A stretch of DNA of 64,000 nt, taken from Phascolomyces articulosus (taxonomy: Eukaryota > Mucoromycota > Mucoromycetes > Mucorales > Lichtheimiaceae). Positions 50,601-63,358 of the stretch are shown here, one piece after another; positions within the stretch are counted from its first letter, which is position 1; every line of letters begins with the position of its first letter. The notes beneath the pieces are model-generated. The model did not search any database, was not told where the DNA came from, and saw only the letters and a list, made by a program, of their open reading frames with translations. The position numbers and the translations under genes were made by a program. Location: NCBI GenBank assembly GCA_025677815.1, contig JAIXMP010000007.1, forward strand, positions 62,001 through 126,000, in the 5' to 3' direction.

Positions 50601-52388
50601 ATCATACAATCGTCAATAAGTATAATTTACTTTTATACAGCAGTAATCACTTGTATAATAATATTTATTTATTTATTTATTTCGCTTACATATATGTTTG
50701 AATGTATTATCATGCAAAGTCGTTCGAGGAGAAGGAGGGGGGGTGAGCGGAGGCGGAGAAACGGATTTGGGGGCAAAAGTTAATAATAATAAAGGCGTTT
50801 CATGATCTCTTCCCACTCGTTGCTTGCTGCTGTTGTTTACACCATGTCTTGCATAAAATGTATTTTTATATGCTTGATGATAATCATCGTGATAGATAGT
50901 ATAGTATATCATAATAATATAACTTGTTATTATACTTTTTTAAAAAAAAATTCCTTAAAGGACTTTAGTAAACAAGAATCAAAGTTGTCATATAATTATT
51001 TATATACAAAAAGGATCGATACTAATACGATGAAATCGGTGATGGGTGGATGATTGTATAAACAAAAACAAAAGCAAAAACAAAAAAAAAAAAAAAAAAG
51101 CCGGCAAATAGGAATTTCTATCTGTGTAGGTAATATTAAAACCTTTACATTTAGGTAGTAATGTTTGTTCTATAAGATAATATAGAACTATGTACGCAGT
51201 ATTTATAACATGCTTATCTCTTTTTAACAAAAAATATGTATTACTATTATTAGTTATATTTCAAAAGAAAGATTGTCGTTATTGTTCTTAATAGAAAGGA
51301 AACAAATAGAAATGTAATGTATGGTTTATTAAAAATAAAATGGAGGTTGACATTGTTTATAATCCACATTTTTTTCTATAGTGTACTCCATAATAATATA
51401 AATCTGTACATCAACTAAATTTATTATCTGTGCAGGTTATTCTAATTTGACCCACAGCGTGCTGAATGAAACAAGTACAGTGATAATAAAAGAACAGTAT
51501 CTTCAAACACACCATATAGGATACAAAAACGTGGCATTTGTTATGGTTATTAATAACTGATAATAATAATAATAATCCTTGAATTATTTTACATATAAAA
51601 TTTCTATTTTCTTATCTATCCCGATTCCTCTGATAATCATCTCTTTTTTTTTTTGACACTAAAAAAAACTCACATTTCATCTCAAAAATAAGGAGTCATA
51701 GAAAGGATTCTCATCATTTTGTTAAACTGCATGATATTAATTTCATATAGAAGCATTTTTTTTCTTGTGAATAATGATGAGAGTGATCTTGTGTTGTAAG
51801 AAACAAGTGGACTGTGCATATGTTATTTATTGATAAACGAATGAAATATTGACCCGTTACTTTTTGTTGTTGTTGTTTTTGTCAATTCATACCATGCTTT
51901 GACCACATACGGTCATAAAAAAAGTACTTATTCCTCTTTATATATATACTATATATTTCGTTTTAAATTTGAAAGAAGGAATACAGTGTGAAATGATTCA
52001 TCAAGATATCATCTATGTACCCTTCTAATTTTCCCTATGAATATCAAGTGATGAAAAAAAAAAGAATATTTCTGTAAGTATAGTTAAATACAAAATTACA
52101 TTTACGTGTGATATTATGCATGCACTAGTCGATGAAGCGATGATGATGATTCATTTACAAAACAGGCAAAATTATAAATATTTATACATTTCAAAAAGAC
52201 AGATATATATTTTTTTGCATTAGGTAAAATGATATACTTTTTTTTATATAAGTTTTATGTAATAAGGCTAAGCTAAAAGAGTATATATATATAAAAGACA
52301 AATGAGAGATAGAGGATGGAAGAATAAAAGAGGGAATTATGAATTGAGGTGAGAAGGAAAAGAGGGAGATAAGGGGAGGGAAAGCAAA
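47613..52388. other. 4.8-kb gene-free region
   Basis: AT-rich with microsatellites and no supported gene. Notable: a 29-bp near-perfect palindrome at 48073-48101; G7-AGGG-type runs after T runs at about 48667 and 50547; CTACTAGTAG runs near 50125. Open stretches at 50673-51230 are low complexity. Confidence 0.5.
48073..48101. repeat. 29-bp perfect palindrome
   Basis: Two 14-base arms (GTGATGGATGATTT and its complement) surround a single central T. It can form a strong hairpin in either strand. It lies about 0.5 kb downstream of the myosin light chain stop. No terminal repeats or target duplication were noted around it. Confidence 0.8.
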
Positions 52389-53715
52389 CTATATCTGAGC
52401 AAATCCAAAGCGAGAGCATTTTCGCATAGGTGTTTCAAACAAAGTTCCCGTAGAACGTAATATTTGATGTGTAAATGGATTAAATGTACCAGAATAGGTA
52501 TGTGTTGGTGTTGAATTGGTAAGAAATTCTAATGGACTCATGGCAAATGTATCCTCATCTTCATCCTCATTATCACCATTTAACATCATTGTATTTCCAT
52601 TTTTACTTAATGAGGGTGGTAATGATGATGATCCGTTGTTAACAATATCGTGGTCATCATCATGTAATGCACTTACACCCACCGGTGCATCCTCATCCTC
52701 TTGATCCAATTTTTCTCGTGTTGGCATTAATGAACATACTTCATTTAATGCATCCCCAAGAACAAACCCAATCAATCCATCATAGCCATAACGTGTCTTA
52801 TTAGTCGTATGATGATGATGATGACTCTCGGTCTGTAATAATTCACCAAGTTCATCTCCGTTGCCTGCAACGGTCACTAGATCAGGTTCTGTTGCAGTAG
52901 AGGGTGTAGCTGGACGTGATTCACTACTACTTTCACTCTTTTGTTGTTGTTGTTGTTGCTGCTGTTGTTGCTGTTGCATTTGTTGTTGCAATTGTTGTTG
53001 TAATGCTTGTTGTTCCTTACGTTTCTTTTTCTCTTGTTTGCGTTTAGAAGCATTAGCAGCTTGTTGTTGTTGTTTTTGAGCTGCTGCAGCGACAGCGACG
53101 GCTAAAGGGGGTCCAAAATTATCTGGTGTCAAGGATCGTTCAGGGAGAACACTTGATTTCATGACGGGTGTTGAAGGTCCACTTCCTGTTTTTGCCCAAG
53201 AGGCTGTTGCTGGTAATGCAGGTCTATCGTCATCCAATAAATGATCATTTGCATTGATAGAAGATACAGGTTTGGCATAAGATGAGGTAGGTGTTGCATC
53301 TGGACGACTTGATTTATAAGAAATCGTGGCCACTGATTCCAATGTTGCAGGTTTTCGTCCACTCGTCACAGTACTTGAAGATCCCCCTGTTCCTGTTCCT
53401 CCAATATCACTACTACTTGCTATTGATCCTGATGAATGTGTATTGCTGATATGATTTCGATGTTCTGCATCTGACGACATTTGATCTCGCATACGATGTT
53501 TTCTAAAAAAAATATATATATTCTGGTAAGTCAAAAAAAAAAAAGATGATATGAAATAATAGTTTGAGATATATCAATTTACCCAGTTGCCAACTCTTCC
53601 TTCGAAATGGTATCTGCTTCTTCTCCAGGTTCATGTAAATATAAACATGTTGGATTTGGACATGTCATATTACGCAAATAATATGTACAATATTTTGTTG
53701 TACCATACGACGCTC

Positions 53716-53751
<36 letters not shown>

Positions 53752-54976
53752 GTATACATATAAAAGCTCCCATGATTATTTTTTCTCTCTTTCTTTTGTA
53801 TATAACTAATTCGTTACCGTAATATCCTTCCAGCCATAACAGTTCCATCCACACCATTGATCGCTTTAGCAGCATCCTCTTTACGCTGATAAGTAACATA
53901 AATTGCTGCACTGGGTTGCATTGTTGTTGTACCCGTTGCTGTTGATGTCGGTGCAACTGGTCGTTTATTAATTACCACTTTTGCAATTTTACCAAATTGA
54001 CCAAAGAAATCATTCGATCGTATTACCTAGAATTTAAAATTTTATATTTTAGCATCACTATTATAAAATAAATCATCATCTTTGCCAATCGCTTTTCTCT
54101 CTTTCTTTCTCTTTCTTTATTTTTTCTTCTCCTTGGGTGAGAACTTTCCACTCCTTATTTTTTTTTATCTAGTATACATACATCTTCAGAAGCAAGTTTT
54201 GGATGTAATCCAATAATATACACCAAATTTTTTTGTACAACTCGCATATTGGCAAGATGCCGTCGATTTGCTGCTTCCATATCTTTTTGTTGTCGTTCCT
54301 TTTCTTTTTTTTCACGTTTAATACGAGAAATTCTAATAGATCATAAAAATAATTCCCCACCCCCGGGAATTGTTGGATAAATATATAGGTTCAAGCGCGT
54401 AAAATCATTGAAGTAGGGGTTGCACGAAATTATATAAAATCGAACTTATGTTAAAAAAAAACGTCTAGGAGAGAGAAATACTTACTCATCAGCACTGATG
54501 GGTTCAAACTCGGCCATTTGATCAGAATATTCTCGTCTACTATAGAATGTTTTTTCATTGATATCAGTTTTTGTTGCTGTTGTTTTTTTGGAGTAAAAAG
54601 GAAAAGTAATCTGGCATTCGAAATGAACTCTATTCATTATAAGGTTTTTTTTTCTTATTATTTACCATGCTGGACATCGTCCATTCAAATTTTCTTTAAT
54701 ATGATGCCAACAGAATCGACAGATCTATGAAATAAAAAAAGAATTTCGTTATTTATAGCTCAAAAAGTTCAGTATTTTTTTCGAAATATATATACACTTC
54801 TCGCTCTCTCTCTTTTTCAATCAAGTTTTTGAAAAAAAAAAAATACGTCTATTCTACTTTTTTTTTCTTCTTCTTACCTGATAGCCACAAGTACATGGTT
54901 TAAAATTACGATCTGCGATATCGAGTTCTTCCATACAAAGAGGACATTCATAATCGTCTTCTTCTGAATCAAGCAT
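52389..54976 (-). CDS. NOT4-type RING/RRM ubiquitin ligase of the CCR4-NOT complex
   Basis: NOT4 ubiquitinates ribosomal and other targets and works with the CCR4-NOT mRNA-decay complex. About seven exons on the minus strand, ATG 54974-54976, stop 52389-52391, roughly 605 aa. The N-terminal C4C4 RING is complete: CPLCMEEL ... CTCGYQICRFCWHHI ... GRCPACRREY, split over three exons. A basic linker (IKREKKEKERQQKDMEAANR) is followed by an RRM (VVQKNLVYIIGLHPKLA ... FGKIAKVVINKRP) and a CCCH finger (CTYYLRNMTCPNPTCLYLHE). The C-terminal 370 residues are low complexity: Ser/Thr-rich, a long poly-Gln run (about 52940-53010), and a poly-His tract near 52813. The gene order RING-RRM-CCCH is diagnostic. 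Confidence 0.93.
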
Positions 54977-57900
54977 TTTTTTATTATTATTAATGGATGT
55001 AATAACGTAATGGAATAAATGAGTAATAGAAAGTGGGAAAAAAAATAAGGGAACCAAAAAAAAAAGATCGGGAGTTCAATGTGTATAAATTCTTGCGAGA
55101 GATTTTTTATATATATATAAATTAAACCGACACATTGATGTTTTGAAACCTTTTTTGATGCAAGCTTGCATAGAGCGTTTCCTTTTAGGTTAAACAAAAA
55201 GGAATTAGGGATATAATTCTATGTTCTTCAAATATGATAATTTTTTTAAAAAACAACTCGTGCAAGAAGATAAAGAATTATAGCAAAAGAGGAGCTAATG
55301 TTGTAGAATTCTTTTTATTTGGACGATCATTAAAAGAAGCTGGTTAAGTGATCTTCGATAGATAGGGTTTCACCACCACTACTGCCAGGATCATTTTATC
55401 TTTTTTATATATGCCTAATAGTTGATCTTATATAGATTCTATTTCTTATTATTAATTTCTTCTTGGCATAGATCATATTTATCATGTTTTTGATCTTCCA
55501 TGAAATTTTATTGTTGGCTATATAGCAATTGTAGCTATAAATTTAATCAACTATTTAGTAACTCCACACGTTAGATTTCACCTATTAAAACTACTATTAT
55601 TTAGTACAACGTCGAATCCCTAAGGCATGAAAATATATGTAAACAGTAAAACAAGACAAATTCTCCTATATTCAAGAGATAGATAGATATTTATACAAAT
55701 AAAATATCCTTTTTTTTCTCATTCATGACGGCACGATTTTAGTAATAGATAAATAGAATATATTTATGTAAGTATAAATATCTGTCATTCCGTTTTATAT
55801 ATATATATATATATATTTATATAAGCTGTTTTTTTTTAATGCCATGTCATTCGAGTGATTAGTTAAACTATATCTATTTTCATATATATCAAACCAATGT
55901 TAAAACTTGTTAATAAGAAGAACCAATATGTAGCTACGTGAAGGTGAGCTGCTACTACTAGTAGTTAAAAAAAGCTGGTATATTCTTGAACGTTACAACT
56001 CTGATTATTAATAATGATATATTATGTCTACGCTACCGTAATCAGTCTAATATCAACTTATCATTTGTATTACACCTGTGACATATTGCAATCCCAAAAA
56101 GTAGATAGGAATAAAAAAAAAAATCATCTTTATATATTTTATTTTATATTTTACCCCACATTTATTTTTTTCACTTAGTAACCGAATTATATTGTCTTGT
56201 TCAGAAGAGTGTAACGTTGCACGATTGGTTAATTGACTAGAGAGGAAATCAAGTTTTTTTTTTGTGAAATGTGAATTTTTTGATTCGGTTGAATATTTTT
56301 TTTCGTAAACAGATCCTTCTTTTTCCTTTACTTCAATACCATTCAATGTTATATATATTAGAAACATGTAAAGAGTGAGAATAGAACCATGATATTGTTA
56401 AAACCTTCTGCTAACAACAGGGTATCATAGAAATGTATATAGAGTTAAACGTGTAAGAAGTTAAAATAAAAGAAAGGTTAATAAATTTATTTGGATTTTG
56501 TACAATATCAAAACCGTAACAAACAATGATAATAAGGATAAAGACACATTACAACAATGTTATGATAAAACTATGAGTAAACTCGGTATATAGACAATAT
56601 TATTAACTTTCACATTAAGTTACTCAATCGATTCAAATATAATATTTGTCATATAAACAGAAAATGCATTAATTAAATTCACCTTATTCTTCTTTCTACA
56701 GTAATCATACATAGAACATCTTCTCAGCTTTTTAAATGACAATGAAGAAAATGCCAGATCACCACAACATGTATGCAATAGATAAGGATTAAAGCGCCAT
56801 TGAAAATCCATCATCACGTTTATGTGACCTAAAGGTGGGGAATTTTTCCTATCATAATAATAATATAAAAGAGGCACAATGTGGGAAGTTTTGACGTTGT
56901 TGAGAAAAAAAAACCTAAATGGAAAACAGTGTATGGTAGACATTACATCTCAATATAAAGGGTACTCTATTTATTTATGGCAACATAATATGGTGTACTG
57001 AAATAAAATGGATCTAGTTTGTCCATATGGATGTTGTAACCCTTATTATATATCTCAACTCATTCTCTTCTACTAGCAAATTCTCACACCATGAATTAGA
57101 AGGCGTGGTAGGAAGTTCAAGCTTCAAGTACATATATGTATTATCTATATACCATTGTTATGTTATTATTCAACTTTTACTATGATAAATTTTGTCATTA
57201 ACATCAACCTCATCTTTCATGAGAACAAGTCCCTTTCCATGCAAAAATATACATGTATGCTCTAATAAAATATAAACAAATATTTCCTGTTTAATATTTG
57301 ATTCCGTATAAATGATTTTTCTCATCGACTAAGAACAATCCCGAACCTTACCGCCGGGTTAGAACAATCGAGTTGTTCTCTTGTAATACTTGATGTGTTT
57401 CAGATGAATATAAAGTTATCATGATGCTTTATTACTGTGTTTGAAGAGAAGCAACCTATCTTCCTGAGGGGGGTCGTCATAGATAATCATGACACATGTT
57501 AAACACCCAAATAACCGGAATAGTTAGGTTCCAACTTTAAAAAAACTAACTTTAGTAATAATAATAGTGACCGAAAAAAAAGTACAACATTGAAAGTGCT
57601 TTTTTTATAGGATCAAATAGTAGTACTACTACCACTTTTGTTTTTTTTTTATATAGATTATTGTTAATGTTGTTGTTGATGTTACCACTAACTACTACTA
57701 ATCATGACTAATAAATAGATTGCTTACATAAAGTTAAAAGTATTCTTGATTGTTCTACGTTTATGTAGTATATAGCAATACAGCAATTATCATACCTGTC
57801 AATAAATGAAAGGATGTTTTGGGTTACATAGCATTCAGTATTATTGTACTTTTTTTTTCATCCATAACGAGTGGACTAAGTTTAAAAAGAGTCATTAGTT

Positions 57901-57993
57901 TATCCATTGTTTCTTGAGTTTCTTTAGCATCTATTATATCATGGTGTGGCGTCAAAAAAAGAAATACATGTTAAAAGATTGTGCGATCTCGTC

Positions 57994-58028
<35 letters not shown>

Positions 58029-60284
58029 ACAAGCTACAGATCGAGACCTATTCAATAAAGTAAATCGATTTTATCCGTAATTTATTTATTTGACGTACGC
58101 AAATTACTTATAAAAACTAATATTTTGTGCTTTTGTCACTATTCTAACATTAGATGAACCATCCGTCTCTTCTCATTAGTTATTATTTAATCACCTCACC
58201 ATACCATTTACCACGGTAACTTATGATAAGGTAAGCAGTAGATACTTTGACGTGGCACGGACGAACAATTTTGGGATAAGTTGTACCATAAAAAGCTGAT
58301 AACAAAAAAAAAAAGATCACGTGTATTATTAAACACGCATCTTAGTTTTTTTTTTTTTTTCCCCGTTCTGCGAAGAATTTTATGATTCTTTTTTGGATTT
58401 TTGACATAGCAAGAAAACAAAAGAAGTTACCGAAATTGGCCCTTTTCCTGTCTTTTGGTTATTTTTTCTCACACATCCCCAAGATTTTCCTTTCTTCGCC
58501 TTTTTAATTCATGTGACCTTCTTCTTCATTATATTATTATTAGTTTACGCGTATCATCATCATGAAGTATTTTTTTTTCTTGGTTGTACCAAAACATTCT
58601 CTTTCTCTTACTTTTGCATATTTTTTTGGGGGAAAAAAAATACAAGAGAATTCTGTCTTTGCACTGGTAATCATAATATACCATTCAGATGTCGATACAT
58701 GTTTTCTTCCTATTTTTTCTTATAAATCCTACCCCCCCAGATTATGAGTACACATATCAGTTGACAACCTAATTAGTAAAATAAAATTTCTCATGGCCTT
58801 TGAAAAAAAATACTCGATAGGTTCAAATTCCCCGTATGAACTGTCCAAAAAAAAAAAAAAAGTAAAATGGTATACTTTGGTAAGGACAAGAAGTGTATGA
58901 AATCTGTATACTTTTTGATCTCTCTAATAAAAATATAGTAATAAATGCTCGATTGTAATACCATTTTGTTGTTTGTCGTGCTACAGTTCATTTTCTCTAT
59001 TATTGTTGTTATGACAGACATTCAAGTTTCAATAATAGTAGTTATTATGTAAAATAAAGGAATCATATGCTTATTAAGCAATGGATCAAGAAAGTTGAAG
59101 CAGTAAAATTCTAACTTATTAGATGGATTGTCAAGAATAGTAAGTGATGATGTCGGGTACTTCAGGAATCTCAACGTTCTTTTTTTAATAAAAATAAATG
59201 GTATAGACGGTATAAACGGGAATAGACAAGAGATCATTCAGCATTATTCATGCAATAATATTGTATTTTTTTTCTTATTTTATCTAAAGAACCATAGATA
59301 GGTTTTTTTTTATACATAAAAAAAAGGATCATACACACGGATCCCCAAATTAGAAATAAAATTTCAGTTTTTTGTGGTGGGTAGATCCTAATAGGGAGGA
59401 GCCGCGCTCTCGCTTTCATTTTTACCTAAATGTTATACAATAGTACCATATTTAGAAAAAAGACAGCATCCACCAGATCAGGCATAGTTTCTGTACACCC
59501 TTTTGATACAATATTATAAGGCTACATTGCTTTATAAGCCTCCATCACCACCATTTCTTTGTGTAAAAATGAGACAACATAAGGTTAATACGATTGTTGT
59601 GTGGTATCATATAATGAATGCGCGCTTCAGTTAACCGAATTATTCTCACACACAAATCGTTTTATTGGTTTCTTGTAGTCATAGTAGCAACAAAATGTGT
59701 GTTCTATTTATTTTATTAGATGACGAAGACTTTTTTTTTCCAAACAGAAGAACACGGAGAGTGTATTATGTCTATTACTCTCCTCCTCCTCTCCCCCCTT
59801 TCATTTATTTTCACCATCATCCCCCCTTCCTCTCACATCTATCCTCCTTGTTCGTATTGTAACATGGCTATTGTATACCACAATGTGAAACTAAAACAAT
59901 TTATTCGATCCTACTGTTGTGCAATATCTTTATGAATATGTTATCATAATAATGATAATAAATCACATATTCGACCCATCAATACCCCACAATATTTTTT
60001 TTGAGTTGAACCCCGCATGAGAAAGCTGCTTTTCCCGTGAACCGAATCATGTATGTAATATGCCCAAAGCGAAAAAAAAAACGAAAATGTTAGATCTACC
60101 ATATTTTATTACCAAACTCGTTCCTGGGAAACCTGCGCATATAAAATTCGGCGTAGATATAAAAAAAACCACCTGTCGATTTTCTCCTGATTATTTATTT
60201 TCTTTTTTTTCACAAATTTCTTTTTTTTTTTACTTACTTATTTTCTTATATAATATAATATAAATCTTTGCTACATCGTAGGAT
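54977..60284. other. 5.3-kb intergenic region with unrecognised ORFs
   Basis: No gene supported firmly. Two ATG-started minus-strand frames are the best candidates: 56620-56943 (107 aa, contains INVMMDFQWRFNPYLL) and 56053-56367 (104 aa, contains DFLSSQLTNRATLHSSEQDN, ends in a hydrophobic segment). Neither is recognised. A 29-A run lies at 57998-58026. Part of 60050-60284 is probably the 5' leader of the lactate permease gene. Confidence 0.4.
57998..58026. repeat. 29-nt poly(A) run
   Basis: The longest homopolymer seen in the window. It could be slippage or the tail of a retroposed sequence, but no coding relic is visible directly upstream. Confidence 0.8.
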
Positions 60285-62985
60285 ATGTCAACAAATCATC
60301 CTGAGATTAAACAGGAAGCCTACGATGAAGGGCTTTTCATTCAACCTATCGCACCGATTGGTGATAGTCTTGTCGGATCGTTTTTCGTAGGCGTTATCCC
60401 ACTTGTTGTCGTTTTGGTTCTTTTGGGTGTTTTCCGTCTACCAGCTCATTTTTCATCTTTAGCAGGTTTAATTGTCAGGTATTAAACTTGTTCAGTTATA
60501 TATATATCAACAATATATCAAGTTAATGATTATACGATACTTATTCTTTTCTACTTTTTATTCTTTAGTATTTTTATAGCCATTTTTGGATGGCATATGC
60601 CAGCGCAACAAGCTTTCCAATCGATTGGAAACGGTATTGTCTTTGCCAACTGGCCTATTATGTGGATCGTGGTAAGTTGAAATTTTAAAAGAAAACCATA
60701 TAGTATTATACATGGGATTTAATGAGAAAGAACTAATGATATAAATATTTATTTATGCATAGGTGAATGCAATGTAAGCTTTTGCATCCAAGTGCTTTTT
60801 GAAATCAGTCAAAAAAAAATATAGATGTTTCTGTATAGGAAAAGAATGAAGCTAGGTTTTTAATAATCATTTATTCTTTTTTATAGGTTTATTTATAACA
60901 TTTCAGTACGATCCGGTGTATTTGATATTTTCCGACGATGGATCGTCACCAATACTCCTCCTGATATGCGTGTCTTATTATTAGTTATTGGATATGCTTT
61001 TGGTGCCTTGTTAGAAGGTAAAAAATTGAAGATCTTTTTTTTTCTATATTCATTTGTGGGACCATCAAAAAGGCTTATTCATATATTAACTTTAAAAAAT
61101 TAAAAATAGGTGTTGCTGGTTTTGGTACTCCTGGTGCTATCTGTTCTGCCTTGATGGTATCACTTGGGTAAGTTTAAAACGAGTATTAAAAAAAATAGTA
61201 ATATATAGAAGAAGGAGTAAGATGAAAAATTCTAATATGATTTCATTTAATAATATACTATCATTAGTTTCGATAAAGTGGCAGCTTTGACATATACCCT
61301 TATCTTTGATACGACACCTGTTGCTTTTGGTGCTTTGGGTATTCCAGTGACCACTTTGGCTAATTTGACGGGTCTTCCTGTGGAATCTTTATCCGCCATG
61401 ATGGGTCGTCAACTCCCATTTGTCAGTGTCTTTCTACCCATTTATGCAGTAACATTCTTTGCAGGTTTTAGAGCTGGATTCATTGAATGCTGGCCCGCAG
61501 CCGTTGTTGCTGGTATCTCGTTTGCTTTGTTTCAGGTAAAACAAGATGAAGATGCTACCCAAAGGAAGAAGAAAAAAAAAAGCAACACTAAACCAAAAGA
61601 AATTAAATACATATTTGCGTATATTTTTTATGCAACTCGGAAATTCTATAGGCTATTTTCGCCAATTTTGTCGGTCCCGAATTACCTGATTTGATTGCTG
61701 GTTTAGTTTCTTTACTCAGTTTAATCTTTTTCTTACGGTTTTGGAAACCACCTTATCGAGAAGAGTATGCCTGTACTTTTACCACAACTACTCAAAAGAA
61801 TGATGAAGAAGCTGAAGGAGCAGGTGTTACACAAGAAAAGGTATCTGCCGGCAGTACACAACAACAAGATGAAAAGGTTGAAGTTTCCCAAACCGATAAA
61901 TTAGATAACGGTTCTGAAACTCCTAGTGGTAGTGGATTAGCAAACGATCGTAATAGTACTCATTCAAAGGATGGTGATGAAGTAGCTCCTAATCCTGAAG
62001 CTATTACACCTATTTCTGAACTGGTTAAGCCAACACTTTGGGAATCTATCCTTGCTTGGAGTCCTTGGGTGTGTATTCTTGTTGTTGTGATTATGTAAGT
62101 ACAAACACAAATTATAATCTTTTTTTTTCTTTTTTCCATAAACTGGGAATTATTACTTATTATTTTGGATATATAGTTGGTCATTTGTTCATGTGCCTAA
62201 ATACGGTGCTATTAAGGTCCAATGGCCACAGCTTCATAACCGCGTAAGTTTATTTGCTATTCAAAAAGAGAGAGAAAATCATATACTCTGTTACTAACAT
62301 CAGGAAAAATAAATATGCAATCCAAACTTTCTACAAAATAATTTAGATTTGGTTAACTTTGTATGGAAAGAAATATGAAGCCTATTGGAACTTTGAACCA
62401 CTTGCTACTGGTACTGCCATTCTTATTTCCAACATTCCTTTCTCCTGTCTTGTCATCTACAGTGGTGTCAGTCCAAAAGTGATTCCACGTGCATTAGTCG
62501 ACACTGTCAAGCAATTATGGATTCCTGTTCTTACTGTTTCTTTCATTATGGCCCTTGCCTATCTTTACAACTTTTCGGGTATTGTCTATACCATCGGTAT
62601 GACCCTCTCCTCCGTCGGTAACGCCTTCCCATTCTTGTCAGCATGGCTCGGTTGGGTTGCTTGTTTCCTGTCTGGAAGTGACACATCTGCCAATTCCCTT
62701 TTCGGTAATTTGCAAGTTGTTGCAGCCCGTCAAATTGGTTTATCCGCTGTCTTGATGGCTTCTACTAACTCCAGTGGTGCTGTCACTTCAAAGATGATTT
62801 CTCCTCAAAATTTGGCTACTGGCGTATCCACTATTCAAATGCAAGGTCGTGAAGGTTATATCTTCCGTAAAACTATTCTTCATTCTATCTTTATGTGTGC
62901 CATTATGGGTATGATTGCTTGTATTCAACAATTCGGTACACCTGGTATCATTCCTCCTGGTGATGAAGTCCTTGATACTGTTTAA
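60285..62985 (+). CDS. L-lactate permease family transporter (LctP/LldP type)
   Basis: Lactate-proton symporter family best known from bacteria; expected in the plasma membrane. Nine exons join in frame to about 637 aa: 60285-60478, 60569-60671, 60763-60773 (11 nt), 60887-61017, 61110-61167, 61268-61535, 61652-62094, 62177-62243, 62347-62985. Family motifs: WIVVNAMFIYNISVRSGVFD, FGALLEGVAGFGTPGAI, TTPVAFGALGIPVTTLA, SAMMGRQLPFVSVFLP, ECWPAAVVAG, GSDTSANSLFGNLQVVAARQ, STNSSGAVTSKMISPQN and REGYIFRKTILHSI. At least twelve hydrophobic segments. A hydrophilic loop of about 90 residues (QKNDEEAEGAG ... PNPEAITPISELVKPTL) is longer than in bacterial members. The N-terminus adds about 25 residues (MSTNHPEIKQEAYDEG). 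Bacterial origin by transfer is an inference; the introns argue that any transfer is old. Confidence 0.93.
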
Positions 62986-63358
62986 AAAAATAATTTTTCC
63001 CTCTACCCTATTTATATATATATATATATATCTATTCTTAAAATAGGGCTTGATGCCCTCTTTTTTATTATTTTACTATTATTCTTATTCTTATTATTAT
63101 AATATTTACGATGTTAATGCAGTTTCTTTTTTTTTTTTGGAATCGACTGTAGAAAAAAAAATGACTATGTATATTCTATAACTGTACTAAATATAAAAAA
63201 TACTATTTTATCAACTTTAAAAATAATCAACGAGCTTTGTTGTATTATATTTATCAGAATGAAGCTCATATTCACGTTTTTAAAGGAGTGCCAAAATTAT
63301 TTCGACAGAAAATTATTGTCAGCTTGAAAGTTACTCCGTTTTTTACGCGTTTCTCACA
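62986..63358. other. Intergenic DNA, no gene seen
   Basis: An (AT)n run at about 63012-63033 and T runs, the 3' flank of the lactate permease. The last 130 bp, 63225-63358, are open on the plus strand and may be the leader of the adjoining decayed F-box gene. Confidence 0.5.

Noticed and set aside
52861..53079. Plus-strand Cys-rich ORF
   Set aside because: It is the antisense of the poly-Gln tract in NOT4; the poly-Cys run has no independent support.
58810..58845. GGTTCAAATTCC, resembling a tRNA B box
   Set aside because: The flanking bases do not pair as a T-arm and no matching A box or acceptor stem was found upstream. No tRNA or rRNA gene was supported anywhere in the window by eye.
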